A DNA stretch of 64,000 nt from Candidatus Hydrogenedentota bacterium. Its GTDB lineage: Bacteria; Hydrogenedentota; Hydrogenedentia; Hydrogenedentales; CAITNO01. The DNA is taken from NCBI GenBank assembly GCA_903893795.1, contig CAITNO010000027.1, forward strand, positions 1 through 64,000, in the 5' to 3' direction. The notes under the pieces are model-generated. The model saw only the letters and a list, made by a program, of their open reading frames with translations, made no database searches and was not told the DNA's origin. Of the stretch, positions 55,546 to 63,041 are shown piece by piece (within the stretch, counting starts at the first letter, position 1; every line of letters begins with the position of its first letter). The translations under genes and the position numbers were made by a program.

Positions 55546-57822
55546 ATGGGTACAGAATTCGCACGAAGCACCCGCATTTCAACCGGCTGCATGGCCATGC
55601 TGGTGATTGCTTTGGCGTGGTTGCAGGTGCCCGCCCAGGCGGGCTTTATCAGCAACGCCCCCCTCACCGACCCGTGGGTGACGGACGGGGAGGTGAGCGC
55701 CATCGTGACGACACCAACCACCGTCTACCTGGGCGGGCACTTCACCTATGTGGGACCCTCCGGTTTGGGCAAGGGGGTGCCCCTGAACGCCGCAACAGGT
55801 GAGGCCCTTTCCATTCATCCCGAGGTGAACGCAAGGGTTCTCGCCAGCATCTCCGACGGGGCGGGTGGCTGGTACATCGGCGGTGAATTCACCCAGGTTG
55901 GCGCCATGACGCAAAACCGCCTCGCCCATATTCTGGCAGACGGCTCGCTGGACATCGGCTGGAATCCCGGCGCCAACGCCGTTGTTGAGTGCCTGGCCCT
56001 GTCGGGCTCCACGCTGTATGTCGGCGGCGCATTCACGACCATCGCGGGTCAGGCACGCAACGGCATTGCCGCGATCAATGCCGGCACGGGCCAGGCGACG
56101 GCCTGGGATCCCAATGCCGGCACGGGCCAGGTGGTCACCCTTGCTGTGTCGGGGACAAAAGTATACGTTGGCGGCCTGTTTACAACGATAGGCGGCCAGA
56201 CGCGCAACAACATCGCCTCGCTCGACAGCGCCACGGGGCTTGCAACATCTTGGGACCCCAACTCGTCCGGTACGGTCTACGCTCTGGTGGTGTCCGGAAA
56301 CATCGTCTACGTCGGGGGTTATTTCACGAGCATCGGCGGACAGTCGCGAAACAGCATCGCCGCCATTGACGCCAGCAAGGGTGTTGCGACGCCTTGGAAC
56401 CCCAACGCGGGCAATGTTGTCTACGCCCTGGCCCTTTCCGGGTCGACCCTGTACGCCGGCGGCAATTTCACCTGGATAGGCGGTCAGACGCGCAACAACA
56501 TCGCCGCGATCGACACCACTTCCGGTCTTGCAACGGCGTGGGATCCCAATGCGAGCGGCGGTTCACCCACCTCGGTCAACGCCCTGGCGCTGTCAGGGAC
56601 GACGCTGTATGCAGGCGGCTGGTTTACGACCATCGGCGGCCAGACGCGCAACAACTTCGCCGCGCTTGACACGGCCACCGGCCTTGCCGCTGCATGGGAC
56701 GACAACACGGACGGGCGGGTTTACGCCGTGGGGCTTTCAGGCTCGGCGCTGTATGTCGGGGGCTATTTCTCAAGCATCGGCGGGTGCATGCGCAAAGGTC
56801 TCGCCGCCATCAACGCGGCCACAGGCGTGCCGACCGACTGGAACCCGGGCATGACCGGCTCCAACTCCAATTTTATAGGCGCCCTGGCGCTGTCCGGCAC
56901 GACGCTGTACGCCGGAGGCTATTTCTCGAGCATCGGCGGGCAAGCGCGAAACAGCCTCGCCGCAATAGACACCGAATCCGGTCTTGTGACCGCCTGGAAC
57001 CCCGGCGATGAATCCAGCTATATCTACGGTCTGGCCGCGTCCGACACGACCGTGTACATCGGGGGAAGCTTCTCGAATATCGGGGGACAGCCCCGAAACC
57101 GCCTCGCCGCAGTCGATGCCGTAACCGGCGCCGCGACCGCATGGAATCCCAGCCCGAGCGGGGGCGGCCTGTTCATCATTTCCCTGCTGCTGTCCGGAAG
57201 CACCGTGTATGTCGGGGGTGACTACACCAGCATCGGCGGTCAGCCACGGAACAGCCTTGCCGCGCTCGACGCCACCACGGGGGCGGCGACCGCGTGGAAT
57301 CCCAATGTGGGCGGAACGGTCCCGCGCGTCCATGCCCTGGCATTGTCCGGCACGAAACTGTACGCCGCAGGCCAGTTTGCGAGCGTCGGCGGTCTGACGC
57401 GGAACCACATCGCGGCGATCGATGCCACCACCGGCGCGCCAACCTCATGGAACCCCAACGCAGGCGGCAATGTTTTTGCCCTCGCGGTGTCCGGGACAAC
57501 GATCTGCGCCGGAGGCCTCTTCACGACCATCGGCGGCCTGTCACGCAGCAATCTGGCGGGACTGGATGCCACCACCGGGAGCGCAACCGCGTGGAACCCC
57601 GGGGCATATGCGGAAGTGGACGCCCTGGCGACGCTTGGGTCGTCGGTCTGTGTCGGAGGCGCTTTCGACCGTTTCGGCAGCGCGGCCGGCACGGTGGCGC
57701 GCAAGGGTTTCGCGGTGTTCCCGCCCGACACCACGCCGCCCACAGGCACGATTGTCATCAACAACAACCGCTCCGCGACGAATTCGGCCAATGTCACCCT
57801 GGCGTTGACCTGGAATGACTGA
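55546..57822 (+). CDS. Secreted beta-propeller-like repeat protein (reads to an in-frame TGA)
   Basis: 758 residues to the first stop. A signal peptide (about 10-30, VPAQA) is followed by about 14 repeats of 45-55 residues with the consensus VxALALSGTTLYAGGxFTTI, then GGQxRNxIAAIDATTGxATA and WNPN. This is the delta-60-repeat/Kelch-like pattern expected for one or two beta-propellers on the cell surface or outside the cell. After the last repeat an Ig-like or Big-type domain starts (TGTIVINNNRSATNSANVTL, ALTWND) and is broken by TGA at 57820-57822. The same frame stays open after the stop for 158 more codons that complete this domain and a second copy. ATG 55546 has GGAGGAGAC-like sequence upstream. 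Confidence 0.8.
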   Translation: MGTEFARSTRISTGCMAMLVIALAWLQVPAQAGFISNAPLTDPWVTDGEVSAIVTTPTTVYLGGHFTYVGPSGLGKGVPLNAATGEALSIHPEVNARVLASISDGAGGWYIGGEFTQVGAMTQNRLAHILADGSLDIGWNPGANAVVECLALSGSTLYVGGAFTTIAGQARNGIAAINAGTGQATAWDPNAGTGQVVTLAVSGTKVYVGGLFTTIGGQTRNNIASLDSATGLATSWDPNSSGTVYALVVSGNIVYVGGYFTSIGGQSRNSIAAIDASKGVATPWNPNAGNVVYALALSGSTLYAGGNFTWIGGQTRNNIAAIDTTSGLATAWDPNASGGSPTSVNALALSGTTLYAGGWFTTIGGQTRNNFAALDTATGLAAAWDDNTDGRVYAVGLSGSALYVGGYFSSIGGCMRKGLAAINAATGVPTDWNPGMTGSNSNFIGALALSGTTLYAGGYFSSIGGQARNSLAAIDTESGLVTAWNPGDESSYIYGLAASDTTVYIGGSFSNIGGQPRNRLAAVDAVTGAATAWNPSPSGGGLFIISLLLSGSTVYVGGDYTSIGGQPRNSLAALDATTGAATAWNPNVGGTVPRVHALALSGTKLYAAGQFASVGGLTRNHIAAIDATTGAPTSWNPNAGGNVFALAVSGTTICAGGLFTTIGGLSRSNLAGLDATTGSATAWNPGAYAEVDALATLGSSVCVGGAFDRFGSAAGTVARKGFAVFPPDTTPPTGTIVINNNRSATNSANVTLALTWND

Positions 57823-58296
57823 GCCAGCGGTTCGGGCGTGGGTTCCATGCGTTTCAGCAACGACGGGTCGAACTGGTCCGCCTGGGAGTCCGCAGTGGCG
57901 TCGCGCGCCTACGTGCTCCCCGCCGGTGACGGCTACAAGACGGTGCGCGTGCAGTACCTGGACAAGGCGAACAACCGTTCGGCCATATGCAGCGACTTCA
58001 TCCGCCTCGACACGACGGCGCCGACCGGCAGCATCCTCATCAACAACGGCGCGTCGACCACGACGACCCTGTCCGTTACGCTGAACCTGACCTGGGCCGA
58101 CGCGGGTGCGGGCGTGTCGCGTGTCCGATTCAGCGACAACGGGTCCACCTGGACGCCATGGATGACCCAGTCACCCATCCGTGAGTACACCCTTCCCGAC
58201 GGTCTGGGCTACCACACGGTGCGCGCTCAGTTCCGGGACGGTGCGGACAATTACTCCCCCGGCTACAACGACTACATCAAGGTCGTGGCGCCGTGA
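57823..58296 (+). pseudogene. C-terminal remainder of the repeat protein after the in-frame TGA
   Basis: Same reading frame as the gene before it. It completes the interrupted domain (ASGSGVGSMRFSNDGSNWSA) and adds a second copy (TGSILINNGASTTTTLSVTL, then NLTWADAGAGVSRVRFSDNG). Alignment of the two copies (LTWND-stop-ASGSGVGSMRFS and LTWADAGAGVSRVRFS) shows that the TGA sits inside the domain, so it is not a natural end. A downstream ATG at 57847 has no ribosome site. Either the stop is a recent nonsense change, a sequencing error, or it is read through. Confidence 0.7.
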
Positions 58297-58331
58297 AGTT
58301 CCGCGCCTGAGGCAATATCCCGATGAATGAC

Positions 58332-58369
58332 GCCCCATGGCTCTCCTGGCGGAGGGTCATGGGGCTTTT
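58332..58369 (+). terminator. Rho-independent terminator after the repeat protein
   Basis: GCCCCATG (58332-58339) pairs with CATGGGGC (58358-58365), the stem continues with CTCTCC/GGAGGG inside, and TTTTC follows. It lies 36 nt after the stop at 58296, not after the TGA at 57822, which supports 58296 as the original gene end. Confidence 0.7.
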
Positions 58370-58407
58370 CGTTGCAAGATTCCGGCATTCCGTCCGTAGT
58401 GAATCGG

Positions 58408-59460
58408 TCAGAACAGGTCCAAGGTTTCGGGGGTCTTGGGGGGGCAGAGGATTTGGTGCAGAAGAATCAGCACCTCCGCATCGATGGCGGCATAGTTCAA
58501 CTGGTCGGCGCTGAGCGGACGGACGGTCCAGTCAGACGTTTGCAGGGCCTTGTCGAGATACAGGCCCAGTTCGCGTTCGCAAACTTCGCCCAGTTTGTGT
58601 CCGCCGGTCACGTTCTTCTTGTGCTTCTTGCGCGACGAGATGAGCGTGTCGTGGATCTTGACGATGCGGATCTGGTGTTTGGCAAACATCTGCTCTTCAA
58701 AGGCGGCGTTGTGGATGATTATTTCGACACGGTCGCTTTCCAGCACGGGCCTGATGGGCGCAAGGTCGGCAAAGGCAAGGGCGTCGACAATCCAGGTCTG
58801 TCCCGGCACGGCCAACTGGATGGTGCACAGCACACGCGGTTCCTCCAGGGTCGTTTCCACGTCGAGCGCCACCAGCGGCTCGCCCAGCAGCCGCGCGCAA
58901 AGCGCCTCAAACTCCTGGCGGTCGTCCACCCATTTCCAGGGAAAGGTGGGCTTGTAGATGCCCGCCTTGCGAATCACCGCCGCGCTCGACCGGTCCTGGA
59001 AATCGGGCGGCAGCACTTCCATCGCGCCCAACTCGCACCCCTCCAGCAGTTCCCGGAAATACGCGTCCAGTGCGGACGGTTCAGCACCGGCCTCGCGCAG
59101 CGCTGTGCGGCTGGTGACGACAAAGCGCCCGCCCGGTTTCACCAGGTCGAAGGCCTTGCGGGCGGTGTTGCGCCGCGCCTCGGGGGTCTTGAGCCGCGTG
59201 AGCACATAGTTCAGCAGCACCACGTCATAGGGGCCGGAAGGCGGCTCGGCGTAGCCAAAGGGCGGGTGGGGGTCAAAGCCGTGCACGTCGTAGCGGCGCA
59301 GCCGCAGCCAGTCCACGTCCACCCCCTGCCCGCAGCCATAGCAAAGCACCCGCTGCTCATGAACCAGCAGTCGGGTGTTAATCAGATGCTGCAACACGGG
59401 CGCCGGGTCGCGGCGCAGATGACTGTTGGATGATGGCTCGGGCACGTGCGGTTCTTCCAA
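58408..59460 (-). CDS. Fusion of AdoMet methyltransferase-like domain and RNase D-type 3'-5' exonuclease
   Basis: 350 residues in two domains. Residues about 15-165 are a class I methyltransferase-like fold: VLCYGCGQGVDVDWLRLRRY (AdoMet motif I), VHGFDPHPP (motif II acidic end), VVLLNYVLTRL and LVKPGGRFVVTSRT. The opening resembles methyltransferases associated with DNA phosphorothioation. Residues about 180-345 are a DEDDy exonuclease of the RNase D/DnaQ type: Asp200 and Glu202 in LVALDVETT, HNAAFE at 250-255, DTLISS, and Tyr323/Asp327 in YAAIDAEV. The second family Asp (HNAxFD) is Glu255 here. There is no HRDC domain as in true RNase D. Start TTG 59460 or GTG 59445; neither has a strong ribosome site. 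Substrate unknown. Confidence 0.82.
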   Translation of the reverse strand: MEEPHVPEPSSNSHLRRDPAPVLQHLINTRLLVHEQRVLCYGCGQGVDVDWLRLRRYDVHGFDPHPPFGYAEPPSGPYDVVLLNYVLTRLKTPEARRNTARKAFDLVKPGGRFVVTSRTALREAGAEPSALDAYFRELLEGCELGAMEVLPPDFQDRSSAAVIRKAGIYKPTFPWKWVDDRQEFEALCARLLGEPLVALDVETTLEEPRVLCTIQLAVPGQTWIVDALAFADLAPIRPVLESDRVEIIIHNAAFEEQMFAKHQIRIVKIHDTLISSRKKHKKNVTGGHKLGEVCERELGLYLDKALQTSDWTVRPLSADQLNYAAIDAEVLILLHQILCPPKTPETLDLF

Positions 59461-59717
59461 GTTTCAAACGGTGTTCCCCGCCTCCTTCCCGCCGTGCTGT
59501 ATTTACCCTGTCGCGGGTGTCCGATGCAAGAACATGCGGAAAAGTTTCCCCCGCGCGGCCCAAACCTTGCGTGCGGCATGCCCTTTTCTATAGGCTGAGG
59601 CGAGAAATACGTGGAACAGGCGCCCTCGCCTGACCATCCTTAAACCCTTGGGTCTCTGATGCGGGCCGACAGCCGAGGGCGGCTGTCCCATCTGTTTGAG
59701 CCCGGCGGGAGCGACGC

Positions 59718-60683
59718 ATGAAAGTACTTGTGGCGGGCGGCGCCGGCTATGTCGGCTCGGTGCTGACACCCCTGCTTTGCGAACACGGCCACGATGTCGC
59801 CATCGCGGACGCGTGCTGGTTTGGCCGTCACCTCCCCCCGGAGGTGCCGGTCATCGAAACCGAACTCTTCGCCCTGGATGAAAAGCGTTTGGGCGGCTAC
59901 GATGCGATGGTGTTCATCGCCGGCCTTTCCAACGACCCCATGGCCGAGTTCGACCCGGCGCTCAATTTCAAGCAAAATGCGGCGCTTCCGGCCTATCTGG
60001 CCTATTGCGCCCGTCTGGCCGGGGTGCGGCGCTTCGTTTACGGATCGTCCTGCTCGATTTACGGGCACACGGGCGATTTGCTCTGCTTCGAAGATTCCCC
60101 CACCTCCTGCACCTATCCCTACGGCGTCTCCAAACATCAGGGCGAACTGGGTGCCATGCTGCTGTCCGGCCCCGAATACTCCGTCATCGCGCTGCGCCAG
60201 GGCACCGTCAACGGGCACAGCCCGCGCATGCGGTTCGACCTGATCGTGAACACCATGTACCGCAGCGCCATTGTGGAGGGGCGCATCACCGTAAGCCACC
60301 CCGACATCTGGCGGCCCATTATCGACGTGCGCGACACCGCCGCCGCCTTCGTGCGCGCCGTCGAGGCCCCCGAGGGGCTGAGCGGCGTATTTAATGTCGC
60401 CCGCGACAATTTCACGGTGGGGCAGGTGGCCGAGGCCATTCAGGGCGAACTGCGGCGACTCGAAGGGCTCGACGTGCCCATCGTGAACCTGAACCGGCCG
60501 GACCCGCGCAACTATCGGGTGGACTGTTCCCGCGCCCGCGAGGTGCTCGGGTTCAATCCGCAGCACGACCTCGCCTCCACGGTCCGGTCGCTGCACGAAC
60601 ACCGTTCCGAATACCGCGACTTTACGGACGACAACCTCTACAACATTCGTGTCTTCAAGAAAATGCAGGCCGGGGAGCTATAG
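59718..60683 (+). CDS. NAD-dependent epimerase/dehydratase (extended SDR)
   Basis: 321 residues. Nucleotide-binding motif GGAGYVGS at the N-terminus, then SSCSIYGHTGD (catalytic Ser region) and YPYGVSK with the YxxxK pair. NxxxHxPRMRFD-type substrate segment (VNGHSPRMRFDLIVNTMYR) and a RPIIDVRDTAAAFVRAVEAP block are typical of nucleotide-sugar epimerases and dehydratases that build surface polysaccharide precursors. The exact sugar is not known. It is followed by a small ORF and a membrane SGNH hydrolase, which fits an envelope polysaccharide role. Confidence 0.88.
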   Translation: MKVLVAGGAGYVGSVLTPLLCEHGHDVAIADACWFGRHLPPEVPVIETELFALDEKRLGGYDAMVFIAGLSNDPMAEFDPALNFKQNAALPAYLAYCARLAGVRRFVYGSSCSIYGHTGDLLCFEDSPTSCTYPYGVSKHQGELGAMLLSGPEYSVIALRQGTVNGHSPRMRFDLIVNTMYRSAIVEGRITVSHPDIWRPIIDVRDTAAAFVRAVEAPEGLSGVFNVARDNFTVGQVAEAIQGELRRLEGLDVPIVNLNRPDPRNYRVDCSRAREVLGFNPQHDLASTVRSLHEHRSEYRDFTDDNLYNIRVFKKMQAGEL

Positions 60684-60728
60684 CCCGCCCGTCCGTCTTG
60701 GGCGGACCAAAATGGAGACCACAAAACC

Positions 60729-60869
60729 ATGCGCCATCGACCCCTTATCCCGCACCGGCCCGCAAAGGCACAAAGCATTGAGGGAATCCTCGATGTAATC
60801 CTCCAGATTCTTGCCGTAATCGAGGCGCTTTACAACGTGATTACCGGCCTCTTCGGCAACGCGCGCTGA
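60729..60869 (+). CDS. Small hydrophobic protein (46 residues), function unknown
   Basis: ATG at 60729 with GGAG 10 nt upstream; TGA 60867-60869, only 4 nt before the GTG start of the next gene. The peptide has a basic start (MRHRPLIPHRPAKAQS) and one amphipathic or membrane helix (EGILDVILQILAVIEALYNV, then ITGLFGNAR). The tight spacing to the SGNH hydrolase gene suggests translational coupling, either as a leader peptide or as a small membrane partner. It is supported by position and composition only. Confidence 0.5.
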   Translation: MRHRPLIPHRPAKAQSIEGILDVILQILAVIEALYNVITGLFGNAR

Positions 60870-60873
60870 CCCC

Positions 60874-62388
60874 GTGTCCGACCAGCGCCCAAATGCCGCG
60901 CCTTCGGGCAACCCCTGGCCCCGCCGCCTCTTCATTGCCCTGGGAATCCTGTTTTGGGTGGTGGCCGTGGCGGCAGGACTGGAACTCTTCGCGGCGGTGC
61001 GGGACCAGGCCAATGACCGCCTGGCCCACCAGGTTGAGTCAGGTTTGTACGCTGACGGGGCCAGCGGTCCCGATGACGCCGTTGTACGCGACTACGCCCC
61101 CGAGCCTCCGGCCGTCGGCAAGGATTTCGAGGCGCGCCGCGCCTTTTTCTCCCTCAATGAGCCGGACCGGAACGCCCAAGCCGCCCGGCGGGGGGAAGTG
61201 GTGGCGTTCTGCAGGCCCAATGGGGAAATAGAACAGCTTTGGTTACCGCCGGACGGCACGGCAGCGGCGGAAGTCATCGCCTTTGGCAGGAGTCTGAAGA
61301 CAGGCGCCTTCCTGCCCGGCGCCCTTCCCGCCGAATCTTCCGCCGATGTGCCCTATGCCTTTACCGAGGCCCTGGGCGGCGGCAGGCCCCTGCGCGAGTA
61401 TCCCATCGCCCAGCCCGGTGGGGCCGCCCCCTATGTCATGCAGTTTGCCTGGGAGGCTTCGCCCGACAGGCATACCGTGGCAGTTTTTGTGCGGCCATCC
61501 ATGTGGAAACGGCTCTGGCAGGAATTTCGCCCCGGCGTGCGCCAGTCAGACGCGATGGACCTGCGCATCAATGCCCGGGGCTTCCGCGATGACGAGGTCA
61601 TACTTCCCAAACCGCCCCACGTGTACCGCATTGTCTGTGTGGGAGGTTCGACGACTGCGGAGGGGCTTTCGGGCGCGCTGACCTATCCCGGCATGGTCGA
61701 GACGAAATTCGCGCGGGCGCTTGGTCCCGGCCGGGTGGACGTGGTCAATGCGGGCATTTTCGCCCTCGCCAGCCAGGGCGAGATGGATCACCTGGACGAC
61801 TATCTGGCGCTTGAGCCGGATCTGGTGGTGCACTACAACTTCGTGAACGATGTCCCCGCCATTTCTGGACGCTGGCTGGAATCCAAAGCGTTGCTGGACC
61901 GCGTCCGCGCCGGGCTGCTGCGGGTGCGCTTCGTCTATGATTTTATGAACCCCCTGCTCCTGCCCAACAACGCCGTCATCGACCGTGCCCTGGACGAAAC
62001 GATTCTGGCCAATCTGTCCAGGCTTGCCGATGCCTGCCGCGCAAAGGGGGTCGAACTGGCCCTGTGCACCTTTGCTGCGCCCGATTACCACGGGCTGGAC
62101 CGGGCGCAACGCGCCTTTTTCGATTACCGCATCAACAACATGCTTTGGGGGCGCCTGATGAACATGGCGTCCTATCTGCGTCTGGTGGAGCGCTACAATG
62201 CCCGCGTCCGTGCTTTCGGCGCCGAGCGGGGCCTGCGGGTCATTCCCGTGGCCGAATCGCTCACCGGGGGTTCGGAATGCTTCACGGACATCTGCCACCT
62301 GCGGCCCCGGGGCATAGAACACAAGGCCCAGATTGTCTTCGACGCCCTGCGCGACACGGTTGAAAAGGGGCTCGAAGCAAAAAAATGA
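60874..62388 (+). CDS. Membrane-anchored SGNH/GDSL-type hydrolase
   Basis: 504 residues. One N-terminal membrane helix (about 12-35), an outside linker of about 200 residues, then an SGNH domain (about 245-500): block I VCVGGSTTAEG with the nucleophile Ser, NAGIFALASQGEMDHL (block II Gly), HYNFVNDVP (block III Asn) and CFTDICHLRPRG near the end (Asp-x-x-His). The set Ser/Gly/Asn/His is complete. Such proteins de-acetylate or acyl-modify surface polysaccharides. GTG 60874 is used; the small ORF before it ends 4 nt upstream. It converges on trxA. Confidence 0.85.
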   Translation: MSDQRPNAAPSGNPWPRRLFIALGILFWVVAVAAGLELFAAVRDQANDRLAHQVESGLYADGASGPDDAVVRDYAPEPPAVGKDFEARRAFFSLNEPDRNAQAARRGEVVAFCRPNGEIEQLWLPPDGTAAAEVIAFGRSLKTGAFLPGALPAESSADVPYAFTEALGGGRPLREYPIAQPGGAAPYVMQFAWEASPDRHTVAVFVRPSMWKRLWQEFRPGVRQSDAMDLRINARGFRDDEVILPKPPHVYRIVCVGGSTTAEGLSGALTYPGMVETKFARALGPGRVDVVNAGIFALASQGEMDHLDDYLALEPDLVVHYNFVNDVPAISGRWLESKALLDRVRAGLLRVRFVYDFMNPLLLPNNAVIDRALDETILANLSRLADACRAKGVELALCTFAAPDYHGLDRAQRAFFDYRINNMLWGRLMNMASYLRLVERYNARVRAFGAERGLRVIPVAESLTGGSECFTDICHLRPRGIEHKAQIVFDALRDTVEKGLEAKK

Positions 62389-62446
62389 CCCGGCAGCGCA
62401 CCCTTTGATGCTCCGCCGGGACAGTTTCTTGATTGGACCGGATGGG

Positions 62447-62767
62447 TCAGCCGATGGCCGCGTCGAGCGCCTTGGCCAGGTCGGCCTTGCCCGTCACGCC
62501 CACAAAGCGCTTCACTTCGGCGCCGTCCTTGAAGACGATCAGCGTCGGGATGCTGTTCACGCCCAGTTTCACGGCGATGTTCTGGCACTCGTCCACATCC
62601 ACCTTCGCCACCAGCGCCTTGCCTTCGTATTCGGCGGCCACCTGGTCAATAATCGGACCCATCATGCGGCAAGGGCCGCACCACTCCGCCCAGAAATCCA
62701 CCAGCGACACGCCGCTGCCTGTTTCCTGCGCGAAGCTCTGCTCGTTGACAGCCTTGGCATTGCTCAT
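62447..62767 (-). CDS. trxA: Thioredoxin
   Basis: 106-residue cytoplasmic thioredoxin. Active site WAEWCGPCRMM with Cys30 and Cys33, the cis-Pro loop NSIPTLIVFKDG, and the closing GVTGKADLAKALD. It reduces disulfides of ribonucleotide reductase, peroxiredoxins and others with thioredoxin reductase. GGAGGAAATTTCA precedes the ATG, and a strong promoter lies about 65-95 nt upstream. Single-gene transcript. Confidence 0.97.
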   Translation of the reverse strand: MSNAKAVNEQSFAQETGSGVSLVDFWAEWCGPCRMMGPIIDQVAAEYEGKALVAKVDVDECQNIAVKLGVNSIPTLIVFKDGAEVKRFVGVTGKADLAKALDAAIG

Positions 62768-62832
62768 TGAAATTTCCTCCTTGATAAAATGATGTCACCG
62801 CAAACGGTCTACTTTCCCGTTAACTTAACCAG

Positions 62833-62861
62833 ATTATAGACACCGCCCCAACGCAGGGCAA
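62833..62861 (-). promoter_or_regulatory. Predicted trxA promoter
   Basis: On the minus strand TTGCCC (62856-62861), 17-nt spacer, perfect TATAAT (62833-62838). The same boxes and spacing occur at the hydrolase promoter at 48835-48863, which hints at the housekeeping promoter form of this organism. Confidence 0.65.
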
Positions 62862-63041
62862 ACCGGCTTGGATTAGAACCACAACACCCGGAACAAAGGC
62901 TGTCATTCCCATAGACGGTTGAGGGCTGACATAATGCGCGCTCTGCGGGAGCGGGCCGGTATGCTATTATTCACAAATGCGGCGTGGACAAAGCGCATCT
63001 GAACCGGCGCCATGCGCCGGAGATGCGGAGGTTTTCCTATT

